Positions 16,784 to 25,380 of a DNA stretch of 64,000 nucleotides are shown in pieces; the stretch's first letter is position 1; every line of letters begins with the position of its first letter. This DNA is from Nocardioides szechwanensis. GTDB lineage: Bacteria > Actinomycetota > Actinomycetes > Propionibacteriales > Nocardioidaceae. The notes beneath the pieces were generated by a model. The model saw only the letters and a program-made list of their open reading frames with translations, ran no database searches and was not told where the DNA came from. The stretch lies in the NCBI RefSeq assembly GCF_900103935.1, contig NZ_FNIC01000005.1, positions 62,001 through 126,000 on the forward strand, given 5' to 3'. A program made the translations under genes and the position numbers.

Positions 16784-17915
16784 CGTCCTCGACCAGCTGC
16801 TGCCCCGCTGGGAGGCCGGCGAGGTGGTGGGCGTCGGCACCGTGGTCGCGACGTTCCAATCCGCGCCACGGCCACCGGGCGCCTCGATGCTGGTGACCAC
16901 CAAGGGCGAAGCCGTCGGTTCGGTGTCCGGCGGCTGCGTCGAGGGCGCGGTCTACGAGCTGGCCGAGACGGTCATGGGCACCGGCACCCCGGTGCTCGAG
17001 AGGTACGGCGTCTCCGACGACGACGCGTTCGCCGTCGGCCTCACGTGTGGCGGGATCCTCGACGTCTACGTCGAGAAGGTGTCGCGCGAGACGTTCCCCG
17101 AGCTCGGCGACCTGGCCGCCGACATCGGGGCCGGCCGACCGGTGGCGCTCGCGACCGTGATCGAGCACCCCGACCCGTCGTGGCTGGGGCGACGCCTCGT
17201 GGTCCGCCTCGAGGCCGGCGACAACGAGGGCAGCCTGGGCAGCGAGCGGGCCGACGCCGCCGTGCACGACGACGCCCTGGGGCTGCTGGCGGCGGGCCAC
17301 AACGCGACCCTGACCTACGGCCCCGACGGCGAACGGCGAGGCGAGGGCATGCGGGTCTTCGTCTGGGCGTTCGCGCCCAAGCCGCGGCTGCTGGTCTTCG
17401 GCGCGATCGACTTCGCGGCGGCGGTCGCCAAGGTCGGCACCTTCCTCGGCTACCAGGTGACCGTCTGCGACGCCCGTCCAGTCTTCGCCACCAACAGCCG
17501 CTTCCCCGACGCCGACGAGGTGGTCGTCGACTGGCCCCACCGCTACCTCGAGGCGGAGCAGGAGGCCGGCCGCATCGACGGCCGCACCGTGCTCACCGTG
17601 CTCACCCACGACCCCAAGTTCGACGTACCCCTGCTCGAGGTGGCGCTGCGGCTGCCCGAGGTCGCGTACGTCGGTGCGATGGGCTCGCGGCGCACCCATG
17701 ACGACCGCCTGGCCCGGCTGCGCGAGGCGGGCCTGACCGCCGACGAGATCGACCGGCTCTCGAGCCCGATCGGGCTCGATCTCGGCGCCCGGACCCCCGA
17801 GGAGACCGCGATCAGCATCGCCGCCGAGATCATCGCCGGCCGCTGGGGCGGCAGCGGCGAGCGCCTCGCGATCACGGAGGGCCGCATCCACCGCGACATC
17901 GACCACGTCCCATGA
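16776..17915 (+). CDS. XdhC/CoxF-like molybdenum-enzyme maturation factor
   Basis: This 379-residue XdhC-family protein has the N-terminal domain with SVSGGCVEGAVYELA and the CGGILDVYVEKV motif. The C-terminal Rossmann domain shows PRLLVFGAIDFAAAVAKVG and VAYVGAMGSRRTHDDRLARLRE, plus IGLDLGARTPEETAISIAAEI. XdhC binds and protects the mature molybdenum cofactor and helps load it into xanthine dehydrogenase-family enzymes. The start GTG lies within the end of coxE. It joins coxD and coxE in one tightly overlapping operon for the hydroxylase encoded 3 kb downstream. Confidence 0.92.
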   Translation: MRDVLDQLLPRWEAGEVVGVGTVVATFQSAPRPPGASMLVTTKGEAVGSVSGGCVEGAVYELAETVMGTGTPVLERYGVSDDDAFAVGLTCGGILDVYVEKVSRETFPELGDLAADIGAGRPVALATVIEHPDPSWLGRRLVVRLEAGDNEGSLGSERADAAVHDDALGLLAAGHNATLTYGPDGERRGEGMRVFVWAFAPKPRLLVFGAIDFAAAVAKVGTFLGYQVTVCDARPVFATNSRFPDADEVVVDWPHRYLEAEQEAGRIDGRTVLTVLTHDPKFDVPLLEVALRLPEVAYVGAMGSRRTHDDRLARLREAGLTADEIDRLSSPIGLDLGARTPEETAISIAAEIIAGRWGGSGERLAITEGRIHRDIDHVP

Positions 17916-18973
17916 GCCGAGCGCCGGCCTGGCTCGGGCTCCCGCTGGCGCTGCTGCTCGTGGTGACCCTGGCCGCGTGCAGCGACGAACGCGACCCGGG
18001 CCGGGAGCCGGGTTCCCTCCCGGTCCTGTCGCCGTCGGCTCCGGTGTCGGCCCCGTCGTCCGCCCCGACTCCCGCCCCGCCCGACCCCACCGGGTCGCTG
18101 CCGCCGGTGACCCACCGGCGCTCGCTGGCGGCGCTGATGCGTGAGGACTGGCGCGCGAGCCGGATCCGCTACGGCGACGTGATCGAGCAGACCGACACCT
18201 ACACCCGCTTCGAGGTCACCTACCGCAGCGGACCGGTCACCGTCTCGGGCGTGCTGCTGCGGCCGCGGGGGCGCGGCCCGTTCCCGGGCATCGTGCTCAA
18301 CCACGGCTACATCGACCCCGCCATCTATGTCACCGGCCAGGGCCTCGCCCGCGAGCAGGTGTGGCTGGCCGAGGCCGGGTTCGCAGTCCTGCACACCGAC
18401 TACCGCGGCCATGCCGGCTCCGACCCGGCCGGCGACCTGGAGCGCGAGACCCGGCTCGGCTACACGCGCGACGCCGTCAACGCCGTGCTCGCCCTCGAGC
18501 GCGAGCCCTACGTCGACGCAGGCCGGATGGCGATGCTCGGGCGGTCGATGGGCGGGGGAGTCACCCTCAACGCCCTCGTCGTCCACCCGGGCCTGGTCGA
18601 GGCCGCGGTCACCTACGCGTCGGTCTCGTCGAGCTACCTCGACAACCTGCGCCACTTCACCGTGCCCAACCGGCCCGAGGCGGTGCAGGCCATGTACGCC
18701 GAGTTCGGCACGCCCCGCGAGGAGCCGGGCTTCTACCGGGGCCTGTCCTCGCGCACCTACTTCGACCGGATCGACGTACCCGTCCTCATGCACCACGGCA
18801 CCGACGACGAGTCGTGCCCCTTCCCGTGGGCGCGCGAGACCGAACGGCTGCTGCTGCGCGCCGGTGTTGACGCCCGGCTCGACGTCTACCCGGGGGAGCG
18901 CCACTCGTTCGTGCCGCAGTGGCAGGAGTCGATCGAGCGCACCGTCCGCTTCCTGCGGCGGCGCCTGGGCTGA
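17912..18973 (+). CDS. Lipoprotein alpha/beta hydrolase (S9/dienelactone-hydrolase-like)
   Basis: This 353-residue secreted lipoprotein has a signal peptide ending in the lipobox LAAC (Cys23), then a Pro/Ser-rich linker to about residue 65. The alpha/beta hydrolase domain has the oxyanion region VLNHGYIDP, nucleophile elbow GRSMGGG, acid region HHGTDDESCP and catalytic histidine GERHSF. The best family fit is prolyl-oligopeptidase-like S9 esterases/peptidases. Its start overlaps the XdhC stop (ATGA), so it is translated with the cox maturation genes although no link to CO oxidation is known. The substrate is unknown. Confidence 0.85.
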   Translation: MSRAPAWLGLPLALLLVVTLAACSDERDPGREPGSLPVLSPSAPVSAPSSAPTPAPPDPTGSLPPVTHRRSLAALMREDWRASRIRYGDVIEQTDTYTRFEVTYRSGPVTVSGVLLRPRGRGPFPGIVLNHGYIDPAIYVTGQGLAREQVWLAEAGFAVLHTDYRGHAGSDPAGDLERETRLGYTRDAVNAVLALEREPYVDAGRMAMLGRSMGGGVTLNALVVHPGLVEAAVTYASVSSSYLDNLRHFTVPNRPEAVQAMYAEFGTPREEPGFYRGLSSRTYFDRIDVPVLMHHGTDDESCPFPWARETERLLLRAGVDARLDVYPGERHSFVPQWQESIERTVRFLRRRLG

Positions 18974-19016
18974 GGTCCGGTGTTAACGTCGCAAGACCCC
19001 ATCACCAGGAGCCACC

Positions 19017-19352
19017 ATGCACGCCGCGTCCCTCATCGCCCTCGCCGACAGCCAGCTCGCCGCGGCCCGGGAGGCCTCCAGCGGACGCAGCGCGGTCACG
19101 GTGTTCGGAGGCCGCGAGCACGACCTGCGCCAGACCCTGATCGCGCTGGCCGAGGGCCACGCGCTCGGCGAGCACGAGTCGCCCGGGGAGGCCACCCTCC
19201 AGGTGCTGCAGGGCCGGGTGCGCCTCTCCAGCGCGGAGGAGTCGTGGGAGGGCCAGGCCGGCGACCTGCTCGTGATCCCGCCCGCACGCCACGACCTCGC
19301 GGCCGTCGCCGACTCGGTCGTCCTGCTCACGGTCGCCACCCGCGCCAACTGA
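19017..19352 (+). CDS. Cupin-domain protein
   Basis: This 111-residue single cupin follows the hydrolase gene by 43 bp, with a CAGGAG ribosome site. The two cupin motifs are GHALGEHESPGEATLQVLQGRVRL and AGDLLVIPPARHDLAAV. The first retains one histidine and glutamates and the second one histidine, so metal binding is possible but not certain. Proteins of this size often sense small molecules or protect cells from reactive species. It lies just before the cox regulator gene and may act in the same pathway. Confidence 0.82.
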   Translation: MHAASLIALADSQLAAAREASSGRSAVTVFGGREHDLRQTLIALAEGHALGEHESPGEATLQVLQGRVRLSSAEESWEGQAGDLLVIPPARHDLAAVADSVVLLTVATRAN

Positions 19353-19367
19353 GCAGGTTCGGGCGCA

Positions 19368-19383
19368 GTGACGCCCATCACAC
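19368..19383. promoter_or_regulatory. CRP-like operator upstream of the cox regulator gene
   Basis: GTGACGCCCATCACAC contains GTGA-N6-TCAC with a following A, close to the CRP/GlxR consensus TGTGA-N6-TCACA. It lies 6 bp before a TAGCGT hexamer (19390-19395) that would be the -10 of a leaderless regulator mRNA. A near copy precedes coxS at 20776. Confidence 0.6.
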
Positions 19384-19401
19384 CCCTGTTAGCGTGGTGA
19401 C

Positions 19402-20634
19402 ATGCAGCAGGGCGATCTGCAGGAGCGTCACCGCGAGGCGATGCGCGCCTGGACGACGTTCGTCGAGAGCGGCGACCTCGCCGAGCCCGTCGTACGCCCC
19501 GAGATCCTGAGCAGCTGGGCCCGCTCCACCGCCGCGATCACCCCCGACGTCGTCGAGGCGCCGCTGGCCGACGAGGACGAGACCGCGTCGATCTGGAAGG
19601 ACTCCCCGCTCCAGGCGGCGGTCGAGAGCGTCGAGGCCGAGCTGCGCCGTACCGCCGAGGACGGCGACCTGGTGCTCGCTGTCACCGACGCGCAGACCCG
19701 GATCCTGTGGACCTACGGCGGCCGCGTGATGCGGCGCAAGGCCGAGACCGTCAACTTCGTGGCCGGCGGCCGCTGGGACGACGAGTCGGTCGGCACCAAC
19801 GCGCTCGACCTCGCCAACCGGCTGGGTGAGCCGTCGATGGTGTTCAGCGCCGAGCACTACGCCTCGATCGTGCACAACTGGGTGTGCTGGGCCGCGCCGG
19901 TCTTCGACCCCGCGACCCGCCGGCAGGTCGGCGTCATCGACCTCTCGACCACCTGGGAGCGCACCCACCCGATCGGCCTCGCCACTGCCCGGGTCATGGC
20001 CCGGCTGATCGAGTCGGCGCTGCCACACTCCAGCCAGCACCCCTCGGCCTATGCCGACCTCACCCAGGACCCCGGCCTGGTGATGACGCTGCTCGGCACC
20101 GCCGAGGTCCGCTTCGACGGCCAGCGGCTGCTGCTCAACCGCCGCCAGACTGAGATCCTGGCCCTGCTCGCGCTGCACCCCGAGGGGCTCTCGCTCGAGC
20201 AGCTCCACGCCCTCGTCTACGGCGACCAGGCGGTGACGTTCTCGACGCTCAAGGCCGAGGTCTCCCACCTGCGGGCGGCGCTGGGTGGCCAGCTCTCCTC
20301 GCGCCCCTACAAGCTGCTGATGCCGGTCGCCACCGACGTCGAGCACGTGCTCGCGCTGCTGCGCGCCGGGCAGGTGGCCGATGCCGTCGACGCCTACGGC
20401 GGCGACCTCCTGCCCGGCACCAACTCGCCCGCGCTCGGCGACCTCGCCGAGTACGTCGCGGTCGCCCTGCGCGAGGCGCTGCTCGTCGACCCGGTGCCCG
20501 ACGCGGTCGTGCGCTACAGCGAGCTCGCGCCGTACGACGCCCAGGTCATCGAGGTCTGCCTGGCCCGGCTCGCGGGCGGCACCCACCCCGCCGTACCCCT
20601 GCTGAAGGGTCGGCTCGCGGTCGCCCGCCGTTGA
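19402..20634 (+). CDS. GAF-domain transcriptional regulator with C-terminal winged helix
   Basis: This 410-residue protein has an AcoR-like N-terminal sensing region. Residues about 60-215 form a GAF domain with the motif DDESVGTNALDLA and end VGVIDLSTTWERTHP. The C-terminal half (about 225-300) has a winged-helix DNA-binding fold: LLLNRRQTEILALLALHPEGLSLEQL, then STLKAEVSHLRAAL. It lacks the sigma-54 AAA domain of true AcoR proteins. Position between cox maturation and structural genes makes it the likely pathway regulator. The ATG is 6 bp after TAGCGT, so it is probably leaderless. Confidence 0.85.
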   Translation: MQQGDLQERHREAMRAWTTFVESGDLAEPVVRPEILSSWARSTAAITPDVVEAPLADEDETASIWKDSPLQAAVESVEAELRRTAEDGDLVLAVTDAQTRILWTYGGRVMRRKAETVNFVAGGRWDDESVGTNALDLANRLGEPSMVFSAEHYASIVHNWVCWAAPVFDPATRRQVGVIDLSTTWERTHPIGLATARVMARLIESALPHSSQHPSAYADLTQDPGLVMTLLGTAEVRFDGQRLLLNRRQTEILALLALHPEGLSLEQLHALVYGDQAVTFSTLKAEVSHLRAALGGQLSSRPYKLLMPVATDVEHVLALLRAGQVADAVDAYGGDLLPGTNSPALGDLAEYVAVALREALLVDPVPDAVVRYSELAPYDAQVIEVCLARLAGGTHPAVPLLKGRLAVARR

Positions 20635-20644
20635 GCGGTGGATT

Positions 20645-20678
20645 TCAGCAGATGCTGAGATCCCCGTCGCTCCGGGGA
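20645..20678. promoter_or_regulatory. Palindrome and hairpin downstream of the cox regulator gene
   Basis: TCAGCA-GA-TGCTGA (20645-20658) is a perfect palindrome. It is followed by the hairpin TCCCCG-N6-CGGGGA (20661-20678), which may terminate the regulator transcript. The rest of the gap to coxS holds a 10-bp direct repeat CCCCCGGAAC (20687-20696 and 20707-20716). Confidence 0.5.
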
Positions 20679-20775
20679 GTTGCAACCCCCCGGAACGACG
20701 GCGAAACCCCCGGAACCTCCCGCGCCGGCGGCCCTCCGGCCCGACCCAACCATCGCCCAACCGCTCCCACCTAGC

Positions 20776-20791
20776 GTGACCCGCATCACAC
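20776..20791. promoter_or_regulatory. CRP-like operator upstream of coxS
   Basis: GTGACCCGCATCACAC matches the site at 19368 in 14 of 16 bases and has the same GTGA-N6-TCACA core. It overlaps the end of the hexamer TAGCGT (20772-20777), the same hexamer found before the regulator gene, and ends 22 bp before the coxS ATG. Confidence 0.6.
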
Positions 20792-20813
20792 GGACCACGC
20801 TGAGGAGCGCTCC

Positions 20814-21284
20814 ATGACCCGGATCAACCTGACCGTCGACGGATCGAATGTCTCCGACGACGTCGAACCCCGGATGCTGCTGGTGCAGTACCTCCGGGAG
20901 AAGCTCGGCAAGACCGGCACCGTCATCGGGTGCGACACCAGCAACTGCGGTGCCTGCACGGTCCACCTCGACGGCGTCAGCGTGAAGTCGTGCAACGTGC
21001 TCGCGGTCCAGGCCGACGGCCACGAGGTGACCACGATCGAGGGCCTCGCGCAGGACGGCGAGCTGCACCAGATGCAGAAGTCGTTCCGTGAGTGCCACGG
21101 CCTCCAGTGCGGCTTCTGTACGCCGGGGATGATCATGCAGAGCGTCGACCTGCTGAAGAACAACCCGCACCCCTCCGAGGAGGAGATCCGGGTCGGGCTC
21201 GAGGGCAACCTGTGCCGGTGCACCGGCTACCACAACATCGTGAAGTCCGTGCAGCACGCGGCGGCCCAGGGCGGTGCCCAGTGA
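20814..21284 (+). CDS. coxS: Aerobic CO-dehydrogenase-like small subunit, 2x[2Fe-2S] protein
   Basis: This 156-residue iron-sulfur subunit of the xanthine oxidase family has the N-terminal plant-type ferredoxin motif [16 protein letters not shown] and the C-terminal [2Fe-2S] motifs CGFCTPGM and [11 protein letters not shown]. It passes electrons from the molybdenum site in CoxL to FAD in CoxM. GAGGAG precedes the ATG. Its stop overlaps the coxL start (GTGA). The order S-L-M is that of form II clusters. Confidence 0.95.
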   Translation: MTRINLTVDGSNVSDDVEPRMLLVQYLREKLGKTGTVIGCDTSNCGACTVHLDGVSVKSCNVLAVQADGHEVTTIEGLAQDGELHQMQKSFRECHGLQCGFCTPGMIMQSVDLLKNNPHPSEEEIRVGLEGNLCRCTGYHNIVKSVQHAAAQGGAQ

Positions 21285-23782
21285 CGCTCACCGAGGACGA
21301 GATGACCCAGGCCGCGCCCGACGCGACCAAGGAGATCGGCAAGGACCGGCGGCGCAAGGAGGACCAGCGCCTTATCACCGGGCGCACCCGCTGGACCGAC
21401 AACATCACCCTGCCCGGGATGCTGCACCTCGCGATGGTGCGCAGCCCCTTCGCGCACGCCACCATCACCAACATCGACAAGTCGGCCGCCGAGGCGTCGC
21501 CCAACGTCGTACGCGTCATCACCGGCGCGGACGTCGCCGAGGAGCAGGGCGGGCTGCCCAACGCCTGGCCGATCACCCCGGACCAGGTGACCCCCAACCA
21601 CCCGCCGATCGCCGTCGACCGGGTGGTCTTCGCCGGCGAGATCGTCGCCGTCATCGTGGCCCGTACGCCGGCCGAGGCGCGCGACGCCGCCGAGCTGGTC
21701 GACATCGACTACGACGAGCTGCCCGCCGCGCTCGACCTCAAGGAGGCCGCGGAGGACAAGGTGCTGGCCCACCCCGACCTCGGGACCAACAAGTCGGCGT
21801 TCTGGAAGTTCGACTCCGCCGAGGCCGGCACCGGCGGCAACGTGGACGAGGCGATCGCCAAGGCCCGCGGCGACGGCATCGTGATCGAGCGGGAGTACCG
21901 CCAGCAGCGGCTGATCCCCGCCTTCATGGAGCCGCGCTCCACCGTGGTCGACCCGACCGGCGAGCAGATCACGATGTGGTCGGCGACCCAGATCCCGCAC
22001 ATCCTGAAGTTCCTGCTCGCCGCGGTCACCGGTGTCTCCGAGTCCAAGATCCGCGTGATCGCCCCGGACGTCGGCGGCGGGTTCGGCGGCAAGCTGCAGA
22101 CGACGCCGGAGGAGTTCATCACCTTCCTGGTCGCGCGCAAGCTCGGCAAGCCGGTGAAGTACACCGAGACCCGCTCCGAGTCGCTGATGGCGGCCCACCA
22201 CGGGCGCGACCAGTGGCAGAAGCTCACGCTCGCGGCCGAGAAGGACGGCACCGTCACCGGCTTCAAGGTCGAGCTGCTCGCCGACCTCGGCTCGCACGTC
22301 TCGCTCGTCGGCGGCGGCGTTCCGGTGCTCGGCGCGTTCATGTTCAACTCGATCTACAAGTTCCCCGCCTACCAGTTCAGCGTGCAGACGGTCCTCACCA
22401 ACAAGACCTGGACCGACGCCTACCGCGGCGCCGGGCGACCCGAGGCCACGTACGCGATCGAGCGGATCATGGACGAGCTCGCCGCCGAGGTCGGCGTCGA
22501 CCCGCTCGTGATCCGTGAGCAGAACTGGATCACCCACGAGGAATTCCCGTTCACCTCGGTGGCCGGGCTCGAGTACGACTCCGGCAACTACGAGGCCGCC
22601 ACCGCGCGCGCCAAGGAGCTCTTCGGGTACGACGAGCTGCGGGCCGAGCAGAAGCGGCGCCGGGAGTCCGGCGACCAGGTCCAGCTGGGGATCGGCGTCT
22701 CGACGTTCACCGAGATGTGCGGGCTCGCGCCCTCGCGGGTGCTCGGGTCGCTCGACTACGGCGCCGGCGGCTGGGAGCACGCCAGCGTGCGGATGCTGCC
22801 GACCGGCAAGGTCGAGGTGCTCACCGGGACCTCCGCTCACGGCCAGGGCCACGAGACGGCGTTCAGCCAGATCGTCGCCGACCGGCTCGGGGTGGCGTTC
22901 GAGGACGTCGAGGTCCTGCACGGCGACACGATGGTCAGCCACAAGGGCCTCGACACCTACGGCTCGCGCTCGCTGGTCGTGGGCGGGGAGGCGATCGTCA
23001 AGGCCGCCGACAAGGTGATCGAGAAGGCCAAGCCGATCGCGGCGCACCTGCTCGAGGCGTCTGTCGACGACATCGAGTTCGAGGCCGGGCGCTTCTCGGT
23101 GAAGGGCACCGACCAGGGTCTGGCGATGGCGGAGATCGCGTTGGCGACGTTCGCCGCGCACAACCTGCCCGACGGCGTCGAGCCCTCGCTCGACTCCGAC
23201 GCGACGTTCGACCCCGTCAACTTCAACTACCCCCACGGGACCCACCTCTGCGCGATGGAGGTGGACACCGAGACCGGCCAGGTCAAGATGCGCAAGTACG
23301 CCGCCTGCGACGACATCGGCAACATCATCAACCCGCTGATCGTCTCGGGCCAGGTGCACGGAGGGCTCGTGCAGGGCATCGCGCAGGCGCTCTGGGAGGA
23401 GGCGGTCCACGACGACGCCGGCACGCTGGTGACCGGGTCGTTCGTCGACTACCTGCTGCCGACGTCGGCCGACACGATCAGCTTCGACCTCGACCACACG
23501 ACGTCGCCGTCGACCACCAACACGCTCGGCACCAAGGGTGTGGGGGAGGCCGGCACCATCGCCTCGACCCCGGCGGTCGTCAACGCCGTCGTGGACGCCG
23601 TACGCCATCTGGGCGTCAACGACGTCCGGATGCCCTGCACGCCCGAACGGGTGTGGAAGGCCATCAACGACGCCAGAGGCGGCGCGCAGGCCGAGACCGT
23701 CGGCGCCGCGGCGCCGCACTTCGACGAGTCGACCGGCATGGACGGCACCGTGGACCGCACGACCGGAGGGACCGACTCATGA
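21281..23782 (+). CDS. coxL: Form II CO-dehydrogenase-like molybdopterin large subunit
   Basis: This 833-residue molybdenum hydroxylase catalytic subunit contains [25 protein letters not shown] and the conserved late glutamate in [12 protein letters not shown]. The active-site loop reads AYRGAGRPE, the form II signature. Form I CO dehydrogenases have AYxCSFR with the copper-binding cysteine, which is absent here. CO as substrate is therefore unproven, and other aldehydes or purine-like compounds are possible. The GTG at 21281 overlaps the coxS stop; an ATG seven codons later is the alternative. Overlaps coxM by ATGA. Confidence 0.94.
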   Translation: MTLTEDEMTQAAPDATKEIGKDRRRKEDQRLITGRTRWTDNITLPGMLHLAMVRSPFAHATITNIDKSAAEASPNVVRVITGADVAEEQGGLPNAWPITPDQVTPNHPPIAVDRVVFAGEIVAVIVARTPAEARDAAELVDIDYDELPAALDLKEAAEDKVLAHPDLGTNKSAFWKFDSAEAGTGGNVDEAIAKARGDGIVIEREYRQQRLIPAFMEPRSTVVDPTGEQITMWSATQIPHILKFLLAAVTGVSESKIRVIAPDVGGGFGGKLQTTPEEFITFLVARKLGKPVKYTETRSESLMAAHHGRDQWQKLTLAAEKDGTVTGFKVELLADLGSHVSLVGGGVPVLGAFMFNSIYKFPAYQFSVQTVLTNKTWTDAYRGAGRPEATYAIERIMDELAAEVGVDPLVIREQNWITHEEFPFTSVAGLEYDSGNYEAATARAKELFGYDELRAEQKRRRESGDQVQLGIGVSTFTEMCGLAPSRVLGSLDYGAGGWEHASVRMLPTGKVEVLTGTSAHGQGHETAFSQIVADRLGVAFEDVEVLHGDTMVSHKGLDTYGSRSLVVGGEAIVKAADKVIEKAKPIAAHLLEASVDDIEFEAGRFSVKGTDQGLAMAEIALATFAAHNLPDGVEPSLDSDATFDPVNFNYPHGTHLCAMEVDTETGQVKMRKYAACDDIGNIINPLIVSGQVHGGLVQGIAQALWEEAVHDDAGTLVTGSFVDYLLPTSADTISFDLDHTTSPSTTNTLGTKGVGEAGTIASTPAVVNAVVDAVRHLGVNDVRMPCTPERVWKAINDARGGAQAETVGAAAPHFDESTGMDGTVDRTTGGTDS

Positions 23783-24633
23783 TTCCCGCACAGTTCGACT
23801 ACCTGGCTCCGACCACGGTCGAGGAGGCCCTCGCGGCGCTCGGCCAGCACGGTGACGACGCGAAGATCCTGGCCGGCGGGCAGAGCCTGCTCCCGGTGCT
23901 GCGGATGCGCCTCAACGCGCCCGAGGTCGTGATCGACCTCGGCAGGATCGAGAGCCTGCGTGGCATCCGTGACGACGGTGACGCCATCGTCATCGGGGCG
24001 ATGACGCAGCACTCCGTGGTCGAGCACGACCCGTTGGTCGCCGAGCACGCCGCGCTGATCTCCAAGGCGGTCGAGCACCTCGCCGACCACCAGATCCGCC
24101 ACCGCGGCACGTTCGGCGGCGCGCTCGCCCACGCCGACCCGGCCGGCGACCTCGGGGCGCCCGCGCTCGCGCTGGGTGCGCAGTTCGTGATCCAGGGGCC
24201 TGGCGGCAGCCGTACGGTCGCGGCCGACGACTTCTTCGTCGACCTCTTCGAGACCGCGATCGGGGAGGACGAGATCCTCACCGAGGTGCGCGTCCCGAAG
24301 CACACCGGCTGGGGTGCCTGCTACGAGAAGTTCGTACGCGTCGCCCACCAGTGGCCGATCGTCGCCGTCGCGGCGACGGTGCGGGTCGAGGGCGGCACCA
24401 TCGCCGAGGCGAAGATCGGGCTGACCAACATGGGCTCCACCCCGCTGCGCGCCCGCGCCGTGGAGTCGGCGCTCGTGGGGCAGCCTGCGACCGAGGACGC
24501 CGTACGCGCGGCTGCCGCGCAGGCCGCCGACGGCACCAACCCACCCTCGGACCTCAACGGCGAGGCGGCCTACCGCAAGCACCTGGCCACCGTGCTCGTA
24601 CGTCGGGCCGTCCTCAACGCCTCGGGAGCCTGA
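23779..24633 (+). CDS. coxM: CO-dehydrogenase-like medium subunit, FAD-binding
   Basis: This 284-residue FAD subunit has the flavin-binding motif AKILAGGQSLLPVLRMRL and the second motif HRGTFGGALAHADPAGD, followed by the C-terminal domain with the KFVRVAHQWPIVAVAATV segment. It takes electrons from the CoxS clusters and hands them to the respiratory chain or another acceptor. The ATG overlaps the coxL stop. The family assignment is secure. The final acceptor is not shown. Confidence 0.94.
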   Translation: MIPAQFDYLAPTTVEEALAALGQHGDDAKILAGGQSLLPVLRMRLNAPEVVIDLGRIESLRGIRDDGDAIVIGAMTQHSVVEHDPLVAEHAALISKAVEHLADHQIRHRGTFGGALAHADPAGDLGAPALALGAQFVIQGPGGSRTVAADDFFVDLFETAIGEDEILTEVRVPKHTGWGACYEKFVRVAHQWPIVAVAATVRVEGGTIAEAKIGLTNMGSTPLRARAVESALVGQPATEDAVRAAAAQAADGTNPPSDLNGEAAYRKHLATVLVRRAVLNASGA

Positions 24634-24637
24634 CCTC

Positions 24638-25324
24638 GTGGACCTGACCCATCGCTTCACCGTCCCCACCGGCGTCGAGGAGGCGTGGGCCCACTTCCAG
24701 GACATCGAGGGCGTGGCCACCTGCTTCCCGGGAGCTGTCGTCACGTCCGTCGAGGGGGAGACCTTCCACGGCTCGGTCAAGGTCAAGCTGGGGCCGATCG
24801 CGCTGGTCTACAACGGCTCGGGGACCTTCGTGGAGAAGGACGAGGCCGCGCACCGGTTCGTGGTCGACGCGAAGGGCAAGGACAAACGCGGCAACGGCAC
24901 CGCCGGGGCGAAGGTGACGCTGCAGATGACCCCTTCGGTGGCGGGGGACTCGACCGACGTCGAGGTGGTCACCGACCTCGCGATCACGGGCAAGCCCGCG
25001 CAGTTCGGTCGCGGCGTGATGCAGGACGTCTCCGACAAGCTGCTCGGGCAGTTCGTCGACTGCATCGAGCAGCGCCTCTCGCCCGACGCGGTCACCGCGG
25101 AACCCGTCGCGGAGCCTGCTGCCGAACCGGTGGGGGAGGCTGTCCCCGCGGCCGCCCCACGTCCGGTCGCCGTCGCGGCTCCCGCGCCCCGCGACGACAA
25201 CGCGCTCGACCTCGGCGCGACGGTGCTGCCCGTGCTGCTCAAGGCCTACTGGAAGCAGGCGCTCGGCGCCGTCGTGGTGCTCCTCGTCCTGCGGCGACTG
25301 CTCCGCCGCAGAGGTGCGGGCTAG
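24638..25324 (+). CDS. coxG: CoxG-like SRPBCC protein with C-terminal membrane anchor
   Basis: This 228-residue protein has an SRPBCC/CoxG domain at about 1-150, starting DLTHRFTVPTGVEEAWAHF and including VKVKLGPIALVYNGSGTF. An Ala/Pro/Glu-rich linker follows, then a single membrane helix near 205-220 (ALGAVVVLLVLRRLL) and an Arg tail. CoxG anchors CO dehydrogenase to the membrane and contacts menaquinone in other actinobacteria (family knowledge). The GTG start is 4 bp after coxM. It completes the operon. Confidence 0.92.
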   Translation: MDLTHRFTVPTGVEEAWAHFQDIEGVATCFPGAVVTSVEGETFHGSVKVKLGPIALVYNGSGTFVEKDEAAHRFVVDAKGKDKRGNGTAGAKVTLQMTPSVAGDSTDVEVVTDLAITGKPAQFGRGVMQDVSDKLLGQFVDCIEQRLSPDAVTAEPVAEPAAEPVGEAVPAAAPRPVAVAAPAPRDDNALDLGATVLPVLLKAYWKQALGAVVVLLVLRRLLRRRGAG

Positions 25325-25380
25325 ACCAGATAACCCGCGAGGCGCTCCCGGACGGGCCGTCGTGGCCCTAGGCTCCCGGC

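Noticed and set aside
21281..23782. True form I CO dehydrogenase large subunit
   Set aside because: The active-site loop reads AYRGAGR and lacks the cysteine of AYxCSFR, so form II is the correct class.
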